Position numbers and translations under genes: made by a program. The notes under the pieces are model-generated. The model worked only from the letters and a program-made list of their open reading frames with translations, searched no databases and was not told where the DNA came from. From Alitta virens (Eukaryota > Annelida > Polychaeta > Phyllodocida > Nereididae), in contig OW028573.1 of NCBI GenBank assembly GCA_932294295.1, forward strand, positions 18,868,155 to 18,932,154: a stretch of DNA of 64,000 nucleotides, in the 5' to 3' direction. Positions 12,601 through 24,900 of the stretch are shown piece after piece. Position 1 is the first letter of the stretch, and each line of letters begins with the position of its first letter.

Positions 12601-15600
12601 TGATTACAAGTTATCCCCGACAACAGAGCAAAATAGCAGAGTCTGGCTGTTGAAAAGACCTCACACTGTGTTCAAGTTGTAGAGCTGCCATTGGAAATTT
12701 CAAACACAACTTACAATGCATTGAGCGAGGCAGAGCAGAGCACAGACACAGTCGGCCATTTTGGGGGAACTCTCCTGGCGACTGGGTGCATTTACCCCTT
12801 AAAAGGCAGCACTGTCACCAAAGAAGATGGTGAATCGGCTCAAAAATAACTGGTGACAGGTCAGGCGAACCATGGTCTCAGGCGAACCATGGTCTAAAAA
12901 GAGTGACTGCTGCTGTCCATAGGAGGCAGATTTCCACAGCAGCTGTTGTTGACAGCTCAATGGGCCGCACCATGCACACATTGCTTATTAGTCGAACTGG
13001 TGGACATATTACCAGGCGAAATAGTAGGGAGGGAACGCAGTGCTGGCCTATGGTGATCTTGTTGAATCTGGGGGAGCTCGTGTTCCAGTAGCCTGTGGCT
13101 AGTTGCCTGTGGACATTTACAGTCTAGGACGGTTGACTGCAGTTGACTGCAATGACAATTTTGCTTGAGAAAGGCCAGCCATGCAGGGTGAGCAGTTAGA
13201 AGGACATAGGCTGCTCCCTCAGAATGCTTGATTACACGGCCTTTCTCTGCCCTGGGCCCACATCTAATTCAATAGAGTGGCCACACATTGAGTGCCGGGC
13301 TGCACCGCACCAGCTGGGTCCATCCGCCTCCCTCAGCCTCCTGCCGACTTCACTGCTTGACTCCACTATCTCCTCACTTAACTGCATTTGAAAAATTGAT
13401 CTGAGGTGCTTTATGCCGGCGTGATCTAGTTATGCTCTTTTTATCACATTTTAAAGGCCAAGAATAATGGCGCATTGCAATAATATGCAGCTCCCTTGCC
13501 ACCATCCGGAGAAGTTTGAGAAGATTGGCTGGAATTGTAAGGTGACCCTGAGGTGACAGCTACTACAGGAGCCTGGGCGATCTGAGCCAGGGAGCTTGTA
13601 GGAGACTGATTCACATAGCCTGCGCTCCTGTACTACAGTGAGTGACCAGGCCGTCTTATGTAATCAGATGTAGCTGGGTGTTGCGTGTAATTCTGGCAGA
13701 AGAGAGCCAGGGAGCTGCACGACCTGTCGTGTGCAACAGGCAACCATCACGGTCATCACTCAGAAGCTGTCATCTCCAATCAGGCGCAGCTTATCACCAT
13801 GAACTGCACTAATTGGCACATACCCTCCAGGGACTGTTTATACAACAGTGTCAAGAGAAAAAACTCGACCTTTGCTCTTTTCTCTTACTCCGCAGATGAT
13901 CATTTCAGAAATTGTCAACGTGACGCCAAAAGCCATTCTGCTGGTGGGATGCACAGCGCAGCATCAATCATGGCATCCTGGGTGTCATGTCTTTATGCTC
14001 TATATAATATTCCCGCACCACATCAGCAGCGTGGTACAGCAAAATGTGTTTATGCAAATGAAGGAGATGCTTATATATCACACCCAAAGCACGCGAGCTG
14101 AGCAACCCACCCCATGCGACAGTCCCATAATAGCCTTTACTCTCTGGATACTTCCCGCGCTAGCCTTGGAATAAAACCAACAAGCTGACCCCCTCTTGAT
14201 AAATTGCTGTGATCAATGACATGCCTACTGCATTAGGAGTGACCGACAGGCGCGAGGTCCATCTGCAATGCAACTCGCGCATTCATCACAGTTAGATTCC
14301 AAACCCAGAGCAGCCCTTAATGCTCACACGAATTAAGCCAACAGCATAGCACAGTAGCAAACAACAGAGGCGAACTGGGCTTGATCAATATACCTAATGA
14401 AGACAAGGACCCAGCTGTGCATATAATGCAAAGTGATCAATCGAGCAAGCCTGAACAGAGGTCACCGTGCAGTCATATGTTTGCAATGACCTAAACTAAG
14501 AGAAGTCGAAGCAGGTGCAAATGGAACAAGCTCAGCCAATTAAGTTTTTGGACGGACGGCAGCAAAGGACAAATCCTCGGTAATAGCCGCAAAGACTGGA
14601 AGCCAGATAGGGCAGTCACATATTGACTTAACGTTGAGGGACCTGAGCGGAATAGTAAACGAGTAGCCAGCAAGAAGGCAGACTTCGTTAAACTGTGTTC
14701 TGTCTTTAGAGAACTACATCAAAGATGGGGAGGTGATGTGACCCCTCAGTGACCTCCTGCATAATTCATCGTCCAATTCAGCTCGCCGTGACCTGTCCCT
14801 CTGCTCTGTTTCCCATGCTAAGTGGTTCTGTTCGCCACAATGGCTGCCAAATGTCTCCACTTATACCCCAACTAAAAGCAATTGCATTGTTATATATATA
14901 ATGATGTCCTGGATATTATCTCCAACCACTTTTGTCTGGGTTGCTGTTGTGTATTTTAATTTTCTATTCCCAAAACAACGAATATATGTCATATTTACTG
15001 TACATGTTCGTAACTGTTCACTGCATAACTTAACGGAAGTCATATTTGGTCTTACTTGACCGGTTGAAGCAGTTTGACTCAGTCCAAAACTGGCAGTTAA
15101 GGAGCGTTGTTTTCCCGGAAAGACCGTTTAATATGTATATGCAATGCAATGGAGTTGGAGTGTACCAAAAACAAGAGGGGAATGATAAATAAGATTAAAC
15201 TTGTAATGGGATATTGTTGTTCTCAAGAAGAAATACTGTAAAATTGGCTTATAAATCACTTTTAAGATATGATACATACATGATATTTTTATGATTGACG
15301 AAGTGATTGTTGCTCTCATTTTTCCTACCATGTTTGTTGTGTTGACACAACGCATTGTGGGTCAATTCTTTTGTGTATGACAATATGGCCTGTCACACAT
15401 TGAAAGGTAATCTATCATTGTTGACAAAAAAATTACAGAGTTTCCAAAGAAAAAACTGAATCTGTTTAACTAGCTGGAGGTATTTTATTGTGCTTATATT
15501 TTCCAATGATCTAACTCAACAGTTTTTTTTCCATATCACTAGAGAATATAAATCAGTATTTTATGAGGGCATCCATCTCATTTTTGTCCCACAAATTTAA

Positions 15601-16294
15601 ATGAGCTCATCCGCTCGTCTCTCAGACGAGAAAATTGTCAAGGAGCATTGTCAAAGCCTGAAACCTAGCTGAAGCTCAAATAATAAAATCTGCTCAACAC
15701 ATAAAACGGTGCAGGGACCGTTACGCCCTTGAAAAAAATGCACTTTGAAGTACCGTTCACGGTACGAAAATGAGTTTAATATATAATTATTATATGGTAT
15801 GCATGTAAGACATTTCCATGAACTTCTACTTAAGAGTTTTGTATTTTATTGACCAAAAATACACAAGTGTTGTAAGTTTGTAATTGATTTAGATATTGCA
15901 ATTTATTAATAAAGAGATAATATCGACCACACACTGAGGCAAAGGTCCGTGGCCATTTCATGTGGCCGATTTATCAATCTCGCAATGCTGTGCAAGTCTA
16001 ACTGGATTCACACAAAATTGCGCGATCTGCCAAATTTGTTAGATTCTCACAAATTGCAGGACAAGACTTTTTGCGAGCACAGCAATAGGGGATTGTGGGA
16101 TATCTTGGTTGCAACGTACACCACTGCTTGCCTTTGGGCCAAAACTTTGAGGTGGAATTGCTCAACAACAGACTGGTAAATCTCTAAAGAGACTGGCAGA
16201 ATTACATAGCAACTTGTCTGAAGTAATCCTGTCCAATTTCGTGACGGTCCTAGAGCAGTTTAAGGTATTTTTCTATATTACCTTTGCTTATCAT
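9676..16294. other. Noncoding stretch
   Basis: No supported exon. The overlapping frames of 100 and 108 codons around 13.8-14.2 kb show no family features. The stretch near 15.2-15.9 kb is clearly more AT-rich than 13.0-14.8 kb. Confidence 0.5.
12862..12895 (+). repeat. Perfect 17-bp tandem duplication
   Basis: CAGGCGAACCATGGTCT occurs twice in direct succession without a mismatch, implying recent slippage or duplication. Confidence 0.9.
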
Positions 16295-16316
16295 TTTCGC
16301 GCAAATTTGCGCGAAA
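16295..16316. promoter_or_regulatory. Perfect 22-bp palindrome of two facing E2F-like sites
   Basis: TTTCGCGC (16295-16302) and GCGCGAAA (16309-16316) flank AAATTT, giving exact two-fold symmetry. TTTCGCGC is the classical E2F/DP binding site. A weaker relative, TTGCGCAAATTTGCGTG, follows at 16335-16351, so a repeat origin is also possible. It lies 99 bp upstream of the LTR start at 16415. Confidence 0.4.
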
Positions 16317-16414
16317 TCAATAAAAACGCACAGAATTGCGCAAATTTGCGTGACACCATCTACTGTTGATGAGGTCATTCTGGTAAATAATATTTACACT
16401 TTATTTAGAACTAT

Positions 16415-16959
16415 TGTGACGAACAAGCGTCTCCGGGGGCAGAGCTAACTACTGATACTCATTGTGACGACCTCTCTTAGAGAAACATCTCCTATCTCTA
16501 TCTAAAAGCACCGGAAATGCTTTAGTGGAAACTTGTGGAAAGGCGACCAACAGGGGACTAGACTGAGGTCCCCTAGGCTGGGGAGGAGTCAGCATTCTAC
16601 AAATGAAAACAAAATCGAAGCCTAAAAGTCACTTGTGTAACATAAACCTGCGAACTGCAACAAGCCCATTTCCCAGCTGAATGGAGATGCCCTTCCTTCG
16701 ACTTGAATATGTATGCTGTGAGTCGTGGGAGGAGGGCCTATGGGCAGCTGAGGGAAAACTGACCAGCGCTTGGTTCACACATGAAGGGAGACCAGAGTAA
16801 AGCGTGTGTGAGATTGTGTGAGCAATTCAAGGTGAGTGAGCTAAGATACAGCTCACTCTAATAACCCAGCTTAGTGTGTTTGAGTGCGTGAGAGAAAAGG
16901 GTGACTGTAGTAACTGCGAGTCTTTACTGCCTGAGTCTTTGTCTTGCCAGTCTGTCACA
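16415..16959 (+). mobile_element. Probable LTR of a Ty3/gypsy-type retrotransposon, 545 bp
   Basis: The segment starts TGTGAC and ends GTCACA, a perfect 6-bp terminal inverted repeat with the TG..CA ends of retroviral LTRs. It is followed immediately by TGGTGGCGACCCCC, which has the position and TGG start of a tRNA primer-binding site. A second TGTGACGA at 16463 is an alternative left end. There is no matching 5-bp duplication across the two ends, which fits a 5' LTR with some leader rather than a solo LTR. No gag or pol reading frame follows and no second LTR was recognised, so the element is broken. Confidence 0.5.
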
Positions 16960-16980
16960 TGGTGGCGACCCCCAAACTGC
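16960..16980 (+). other. Primer-binding-site-like sequence adjoining the LTR
   Basis: TGGTGGCGACCCCC directly follows the LTR end. Many gypsy-group elements begin their internal region with TGGTGGCGAC. The tRNA used was not determined. Confidence 0.4.
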
Positions 16981-19900
16981 AAGCATCGCATCTATCACCA
17001 AAGCCACAAAAGTTTTGCTGCTTGCATGACTGAAGGCAATTGCGAGAGAAGCCGAACCTTCGCCGCCTCAAGAACACTTCTCTCATGGCTGCTTTCTGCT
17101 CACGACAAGTGTGCCTCTCCACAGCTCAGCTGCCTCATGTCCATTTCCATACTCTAAGCAGGTCTGAACATTTATCACAACCAAAATGGTCTAGCCAGCT
17201 AGACAGACAAAAAAAGTGACAGGGCGATAGACAGACAAACCAAGAGAGAGGCACTCCTACTCTATAACAAAACAGCTCTTTGAAATTAGCATGGCTGCGC
17301 CCACTGCTTTAGGCAGTTGTGAAGCAATCTGATATGGACCATCAAAATACTTTCTCCCATTAATATTTCCCCGTTTTGAAAAGAGGCTGCTTTATTTCCA
17401 GCCACTTTACATTTACTGCATCATTTCATCTTATTGTGTTTGTGACACACGCGTCCATAGCATTTCATCCGATTTCTGTGGGATTTCTGACAACAAACTC
17501 AAGGCATGATTAACTGGCCATCCACATCTATGAGAACAAGGCATAAAGCCAAATAACTCCTGTGCATGCAACGTGGGTCCATTGACGTAAGTCCTTGATT
17601 ATGGGGAGACATAAAGGAAGCTCAGCTGCAGTTGACGAACGTGCTTAGCAGTAGAATTGTCTTAATCAAAGAAATATCATGGAACATCTTGGCTCATGTA
17701 GATCCAGAAAAGATTTATCAACGACCAGAAACTGATACTGCGAAAATACATCGCAAATTGGAGCTTTCTCACTGGGATTTAATTGCAGTCACCACTGGCC
17801 GCCACAAGGTCATTCTCACCATGCAGGGCAAGGTCATTCTCACCAGGGCAAGGTCATGGGTGTGTCTATGCCACAGAAAGCCCATTGACTGCCAGTATAT
17901 GTGATAACCCCTGCTGTCACACTTCGCACTTGCCAGGCTATTAGAGGAAATATCGGGCTTGCTTGTGGTCGTATATTACCAAGTCCAAGCAAGTCCAAGC
18001 AAGTCAGAGGCGACTGGGGGGAGTCAAGGGACGCAGATTGGGGTAAACGCGGGTCAAAGGGCAGACGACAAGTCTGAATGTCGTTTGCAGAATGAAACGA
18101 GAGGCTCACAGAGGATGGCCCCGAGCCCGGACCAAACAGAAGCAGCCCATTCTTCTTGATTGATCAGTTTATGAAGGCCAGGCAATCTAGCTCATGCAGT
18201 TAGTTATACGCCGAGAGGAGTCAAGCAGGATGGATGGGCTGGCCATTGTGTCATGAGGATGAGGTGTCCAGCGTCGGTTGGCAGGGACCGCGCTGGACCT
18301 TGCAGGGCCCAACAGTGTTCCACAGTCCTGTTTTCTTAGCACTACATGACAGCACGACGACATTTGGGAAGGCATCCCTAGGTACCCACCACGCGGTTGG
18401 CGCTGTCTCATCTTCAGCTGACTTTCATAGATCAGCCATTTTCAGCCAGACGCACCAATTGGGCAATTTGAGGAGCTGTGGCTGTGTAGCTCTCTTTTGC
18501 AGTGCTGTTCTCTTGTCTACTGTGCTGTTCCTTTGCAGTGCAGCTGCACCAGCACATTTCTCCCTTCGGCAGCTAGCTTTTCTCAAAGGAAACCATGGAG
18601 AGTCAGAGCTGCAGTCGGCGAGACATTCCAACCTCCTATTACAAACGTAATTCCAGGGCTAAGGTCATGACACTGCCACAACTCACGGCATACAAAATCC
18701 ACAGGAGCCCGTGGTTGCACAGCTGAACAACTGGCATGCAGCATAGACATCTTTGCAAAAGCGTATCTGCAAACGAGGTACCGTGGCGAATACCAACTGA
18801 TTTGTTTAAGGGTGATTCCAAAATATATCTCTGTATATTCTACTGATAGGGGACACGGGATGACCATGAACCAAATGTGAGAATAAATTTGAGTCAGCAA
18901 TACATCATCCCTTCCAAAAACAAAACAAAAAACATTATTTGATATCGTCTGCGGAGTGAAAAAAATTACGTCTGTTATTTTACTATATTTTATGCCATTT
19001 CGCACAAAATAACCAGGCTGACAAACATGTGACCGAAAAACAATGGTATGCATTGCATGTCCTGTTTCAGTCAATTTCTGCTTTTCATCAAGTTTTCCAT
19101 TTCACAAATACATTTAAGATCAGCTTAGTCTGACAAATGATAATTCTGCACCAAAAAGCAGTAAAGAATATTTAGGTCACTTTCTGCACAAATAAAGCCA
19201 TTATTGGGATTGTCTGTTAATGGTGCTTCACGTTGTCACTATGTTTTGCTATGGAACTTGGCTTTGTCTAGTTTACCATGTAACCTAACACACAGTGTGT
19301 GCCCGAGTCGTGAATGATTGATGTGTTTCTCACTAGAAGAATGGTTGACATGACAACAGAGGTATTGGGCGCGTGCCCAGGGTTCATGAAAACCTCAGGA
19401 GCCTCTGCCCTCAGACCATCATCTTAAGCATCTTGTTTTGCAATGCAGAACAAATAGATTTTGTCTGGCAGTGTTCTCGTAGCACAATGGCAGCTCCCTG
19501 TATTGAAAAGATGCATTGAAAGATGCCCATGGAACACACACATGAAAGACACCCATGGAATACTTGCTCATCCCCGATCCTCATGCCTCTGGTCACTCCG
19601 GGATGTCCCATTCTTATCTTCATCCAGGATTGACCAACCGTGTGTTAATATGAGTGAACACCAAACCTGTGCTTCACGAAGAGTCCATCACACAGCCAGG
19701 TGATAAAGCACTCCCAAGTGAGAAAGTTATGAGGACACTATGCCCTTCATCATGGCCAGCCAGGACGTGTGCACTGCCCTCTATGATTAGGACCCTTCAT
19801 TCTCTCCATTTACAACCTTCTGCTGCCATTTCATCATATTTTGTGATGCGGAGGTCACCCATCAACTTATCACTGATGCGGCACGAGAAGCAGTTCCGCG

Positions 19901-20343
19901 GGGACTCCTAAATAGCACCTAATTACCATTGTGTGGGAGTAATTGTGACAGATGAAAGCAACATGTTTCTAATTCGCCACGTTAGAGACAGCGCATAGTT
20001 GTACGTCAAACGTTTACACAGGACGCTGCTATAACGCCCATAACGGCAGAGAAGAGAGTCAGGTTTTAGGAGGCAGCTGAGTTTCCCCGGAGGCTGCGGC
20101 TGGGTCCACGCACGCCTGCATAATCTGCAGCAACCCGCCTTATCACCGTAACGTCATCTGTCACATCAATAACACATGTATCACCTTAAAAGCGACAGGC
20201 ATTCGTTGCCTTCCAGGAACGAACAATACGAGTATCAGAAACGTAGCTTGACATTGTGTTCGTAGACATGTTCATTTCACATAAATCAGTTAAGGTCAGT
20301 TTGGAGGCGATGTGACGCTGTAGGTGGGGACCTGGCCGGCCTG
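16981..20343. other. Noncoding stretch after the LTR-like segment
   Basis: If the LTR call is right, a gag-pol body should begin here, but no gag, protease, reverse transcriptase or integrase frame is visible. The 163-codon minus-strand frame at 18583-19074 has no domain features and is of a length expected by chance in 64 kb. Confidence 0.5.
17806..17857 (+). repeat. Short imperfect tandem repeat
   Basis: AAGGTCATTCTCACC is repeated at 17806 and 17830, followed by AAGGTCAT at 17850, with CAGGGC spacers. This is a local duplication without coding meaning. Confidence 0.75.
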
Positions 20344-20601
20344 TTGATTTGCAGCTCTCGTGGGAGTCTGGCTGCTCAACGGGCCTTGTCTGGACCGAGT
20401 CACTGGCTTAGGGCAAGGACCTCCCCAGCGTCCGGCTCTACTACTGCACCCGGTCCCATTCAATCAAAGCAGAATAGAGCAAGAGCAGCTCCAAGCAGCC
20501 AACAGGAGCAGGCTGCATTCTGCAGGAGGTGTGAGATGCAGGGGCATTTAGCCAACGCCTGCAGGTACACAGAGCCAAAGAACAACCTGCAAGGCACTTA
20601 A
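20344..20601 (+). pseudogene. Retroelement gag-like fragment with a CCHC zinc knuckle
   Basis: The open frame contains CRRCEMQGHLANAC, an exact CX2CX4HX4C zinc knuckle of the nucleocapsid type. It is preceded by a glutamine-rich, basic, low-complexity stretch and ends at a stop 12 codons after the knuckle. This is the usual make-up of a Gag C-terminus, but nothing recognisable as protease or reverse transcriptase follows and no N-terminal Gag region is visible upstream. It is 3.4 kb beyond the LTR at 16415-16959 on the same strand; that is too far, with no intervening gag frame, to assign it to that element. A host zinc-knuckle exon is the alternative: a GCAG|GTACAC donor-like site follows the last cysteine. 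Confidence 0.4.
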
Positions 20602-21752
20602 TGGCACCAGCTAGCTTCCTGATGGATGACGGCCTGCCTATGTAAATAACATGTACATATGCTCCTACACATAGACGCTGTATGGCTCTTCTCTTCAGCC
20701 TCAGACCAGAAGATACAATATCAAAGCCCGGATATAGTATTGTGGAAGGGCCAACATTGTATACTCTATGTATAACGTACATAAAAGCAGTGTCTTAACC
20801 TCACATGCCCTTCATATCAGAAGCAGAGATAAGGTTCAGTAGGCAGATGCAGAACAAGTGTAAGGACAGAGGAAAGTCATTCAGCAGGGATTATCGGACA
20901 TCGGTCATCAGAGAGGACGAAGGACCTAGTGTACAAGAGAGTGTGTTCAGTGATGGACGAAGTTTATGGGTAGCAGCAGGCCTGTAGCACGGGATAAGCA
21001 GTGTCTTCAACCTCAGAGGTGACCATCAGACGGTGTCTACATCAGATAAAGTCCTTATAAAACTGGCATGTAACTAATAGATGAACATTAAGTCTGGCTG
21101 AGTGACCATTTGCCAGGGAATGCATGGCTCGATACATACGAAATAGTGCCAGGGCGGAGGTGAGCAGGCCAGCAAAGATCCATGGGACACAAGCGAGGGC
21201 CTTGTGTCAGTAATCGTCAGAACACAGAAAGAACAGAGTCAGTAACTAAACCAATGAAGTGAGTAATGAGCACCTCTAAGTGTAGTCAGCATGATGGATA
21301 GTTGCTGTTGCAGGTGCAAGAACCATCCTGTAGCCATGCACGCCTTACACAGTGACATCTATGTGGGCGTTTGTGCATGGGCTTGGCAGGCAGAAATGCT
21401 CAGGACACTCACTGCCACGAGTTTATGACATGTAAAGAGCCTGCTGACATATATTATATACAGCATTTGCAAAACAACAAAACATCAAGTATGTCAAGCA
21501 GATTCATGGTACAGCAAATTAATGACAGATTAACCGAATATACACTCATATGGAAATAAAATCATGACCAAACATGGTTGTATGTAGGCCAATGCATCCT
21601 AAGCGTCCCATTGGAAGTGGGCCACATTTGAAGCACCCAAGACACGCATACTTATCAAGACTCTCTCGATGAGAATTGGCATGCAGGGCAAGCATTGTGG
21701 TCGATAAAGACAAGGGGTCGGTATCAGTATGGATGAGAAATGAAATACTCAC
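20602..21752. other. Start of the intron after the signal-peptide exon
   Basis: Begins, on the minus strand, with GTGAGTATTTC. No following exon was recognised within it. Confidence 0.4.
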
Positions 21753-21861
21753 TGTCATCGTAGAGATATTCATGCTGAGCCTGGGACTCTGCCAGGGCCA
21801 GCAGAAGAAGCATCGCCATCAGCAGCATGTTGTTGGGCGGCATCAAGGATGGTAGCAGCAT
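21753..21861 (-). CDS. First coding exon of an unidentified secreted or membrane protein (signal peptide)
   Basis: On the minus strand an ATG in excellent Kozak context (GTCCACCATGC) opens 36 codons ending at a consensus GTGAGT donor in phase 1. The peptide is a typical signal sequence: a methionine- and leucine-rich hydrophobic core (MLLMAMLLLLALA), small residues at a plausible cleavage point (ESQA), then an acidic and aromatic mature start, QHEYLYDD. An in-frame TAG about 36-38 nt upstream of the ATG fixes the start. A phase-1 intron directly after the leader is the standard layout for genes of modular extracellular proteins. No homology can be assigned from so short a piece, and the next exons (lower coordinates or outside the window) were not recognised. 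It lies downstream of the CUB gene on the same strand, so it is either the next gene or one nested in a CUB-gene intron. Confidence 0.55.
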
Positions 21862-21990
21862 GGTGGACAAAAGATGTATTCCTGAGGAGTGCTCACTACA
21901 GTACTAAAACTGGACAAGATGTAAGGGAATTCTGACCGGAGCTGCTGCTAACTGATGATCACAAAGACTATATTACAAGCAGACACGGAG
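21862..21990 (-). promoter_or_regulatory. Possible core promoter and 5' UTR for the signal-peptide exon
   Basis: Upstream of the ATG at 21861 on the minus strand, a TCAGTT initiator-like element is centred near 21953, with an AT-rich AATATAG about 20-23 nt upstream. That spacing is shorter than the usual TATA-to-initiator distance, so this is only suggestive. It would imply a 5' UTR of about 92 nt. No downstream promoter element was recognised. Confidence 0.25.
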
Positions 21991-24900
21991 GGATCTTGTT
22001 CAGCTGTGGCTCCCGGCTCCGTCCATCTCCTGTCAGCCTGTGATGCGCCTGCCAGACGTGCAGCTATGAGACACACAGGGCAGGAAGGCTGCCTCAGCAG
22101 CATGCCGCCATCCCCAGCGCCCCTAACGTCAGCATCAACCAGCCAGCCTGCCAACAGCACGGCACATGAGCAAGCCACCTTCAACCAGGCCCACACGCCA
22201 CTCTTGAGTATTGCTCTCCGGCAATTACCAGCAACAACACTCATATTACACCCGCAGGTAGCCAATCAGCCTCCAAATCAAATTTCAACAGGTGGGAGCA
22301 CAGAATTTGTCACAAAATGCCATCACATGACCGAATGGAATATTTCCTTGTCAGCCTGGTCTAGCATAATTTTTCATCCTAACACAACTTTAACCCAATA
22401 TCGGGCTAATCTGGCAATCAACGAGATTCTGGCACAAGGTTTGCTGTTGCATAAATGCATATAAATTGGCTGTTGTTTGCATTGGGCCATTTATCACTGC
22501 CTTCTGATGTATTGCAATGTCGAATGTAAGCAAACGGTCAAACTGGCAGGCTCTGGATGCTTGTCCATTGTTTTGGAGGCACCCACTTCAGCTTGTCACC
22601 CCAGTGCAATGGGCAACTGGGGACAATCAATGTTGGGGGCCATTTATCACCCCTTATCTCCAGTGTCTTAGGGGACACTCACTCGTCTTGAGAACTTTGC
22701 CAAATACTTATTAAAAGAGAGCCACCCAGCACTACTGCTCGGCTGACAGGCTCAACAACCAAAGAAAACCGATGTTTACCAAATCCATATCTGGCGAGAG
22801 GTCCTGGCACCACACACAAACCAAGAGGCTTCTAATGAAAGCAACTGACGTTCAACTAACAGATTCATCTCAGCACCAATCAAACATCTGCCTGCTATTA
22901 TTTGCAGACTCCCAACAATTTGCATGGAATCTTTTTTTGTAGAATGTCAATAATTTCGAATGTAGCAATCACATGATGAAAGAAGGCAACGCTAAATGTG
23001 GAGCTGAAATAGGCGTGTGTCAGTTTCATGTGGGAGTGGGAGACTAATATGGAAACAGAAATGAGAATAAGACATAAAAACACTCAAACCAGAGAAGATA
23101 ATCATATGAGACATGACGAAACAATATTGCAACATATTGCATCTCAAAGGAACGACAGCGTTCTGTTGTATCATAAAAACAAAACGTTCTTTGTTGAAGC
23201 ATCAATATTTATCAGAAGCCAGGAGCCTGGAAGACTCCTGTTGTGGCCTTTATGACTTAACTCACGTCCTTCATGGCTCTCTGATTCGGAATAATGAGAC
23301 AACAGATTGTGATAGTGTGATGCATGAAACAGTCTATTGTTTAATGCATCGCAGAACTGTATAGATAATTAAAAGGGTAATGAACCACCTACAACAATGT
23401 ACTTTGCACCACAAATGAGTGTTCCTATTGCCGCTGTGAGCATGTCCTTAGAGCTGACATGGCGCTAGGTGCATAATGTTCTGCTGAGTGGTGGATTCTG
23501 CGGAATTCATGCTGTTCTTGTTTGGAATGAAGACACACCAAGGCCAAACAAGCCGCAAATAAATGCCATGCGACTGAGCCTGATTCATGAGAGCCAGAAG
23601 GCGAAACATGACACTTGTTTTCAAATTATCTGCGCCGGTATCAACCTCTCCTCTCTTAATCAGGGGCTACTTAATATTCGCCAAATGAAAGGGAATTATT
23701 AAATCCTGTGTTTGAGCTTCAAACGAATCATCGTGGTCACAATGGAATTAATCTCAACTCCTTGTGCAACAACGGAGGAAAATTCATTGCATTTTCTCAC
23801 AGAAACAGCAAGAATCGAAAATGGCGGAAAGCTCCCACATTAGTCGAAGAACAATTTCACCAGACACAATTGCCAGCCAACTATTCTGTAGATAAAAATA
23901 AAAATGACGGATATTGACTTTGCTAGTGTGAGCCTAGCAAACTCATTTATGTCGAACCCAATAGGAATAGGCAGCTAGTCATCAATTTCCATTTACAAAT
24001 TCTTGCCTATTTAACAGAGAAATTAGTATTCATTCTGACCCCACAAGAGCAATTCCAGTAACTGATTATCGCTACTTCTCATCATTTGTACAACCTGTCA
24101 TGGCATCATTCTATGTGGTTTCTGCTCAAATATTCTGTTTGATAATATTAGCTAGAGAGATGCTGAGGAAAAAGGCTAATTATCTTGACGACCTTGCATA
24201 ATTGGACTCTTAGCTAATGAGATTCGATATTCAGAGGTTAAATTTAAGACTGATTTCCACAATCACATTCAGCAGCTTTTTGAGACAAAATAAAAATCAA
24301 TAGAAACTTAATTATCTGATGGCTATTTTCCAAGGCAAGACACTCTCTAGAATATCTAAGCTGGACGGGCTCACTATCTTCACATCCAGGTCTGTCACAG
24401 CCTCATCGTATATTTATGAATCATGACCCTGGAAGGTGAAGCAGAGAAAGAGAGCTGATCCTTTATGGTCAGAGAGAATCAGATAGGTCCAAGGATTGTC
24501 CACAAGACAGTCATATATGCAAGGCATGGCCAGAGATAGGCATAAAGAGGTTTAGGGGAGGGACTGGCAAACAAGAATGTAGCTGCAGTCAGCCAAATGA
24601 GATTGTGCAGTCCTTCTGGGATCTACGTTGGATGGCCTCAGGTGCAAGAAAACAATGCTGCTAGGGAAAGCTGAGTAGGCGAATATTAATAAAAAGGGAT
24701 GGAAAGCGTGCAACAACTAACAACATGCATTCCGTCACTCTAAGCTGCTAGTTCTACTAAAAGATATTCACTCAGCCCTCAAGAGCCCAAACCAATGAAT
24801 ATCACTTGGGTTTTATGGTAATGGATTGTCCCTTAGGCACTCTTGCAAGGTGCTTCATGTTAGAATCAGAGAATAAAAGTGATCCTCTCCAGACACCTCG

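Noticed and set aside
18583..19074. 163-codon frame, minus strand
   Set aside because: No recognisable domain and no plausible splice context.
21955..22464. 169-codon plus-strand frame near the signal-peptide exon
   Set aside because: Low-complexity, alanine- and proline-rich read-through opposite the proposed promoter; no family features.
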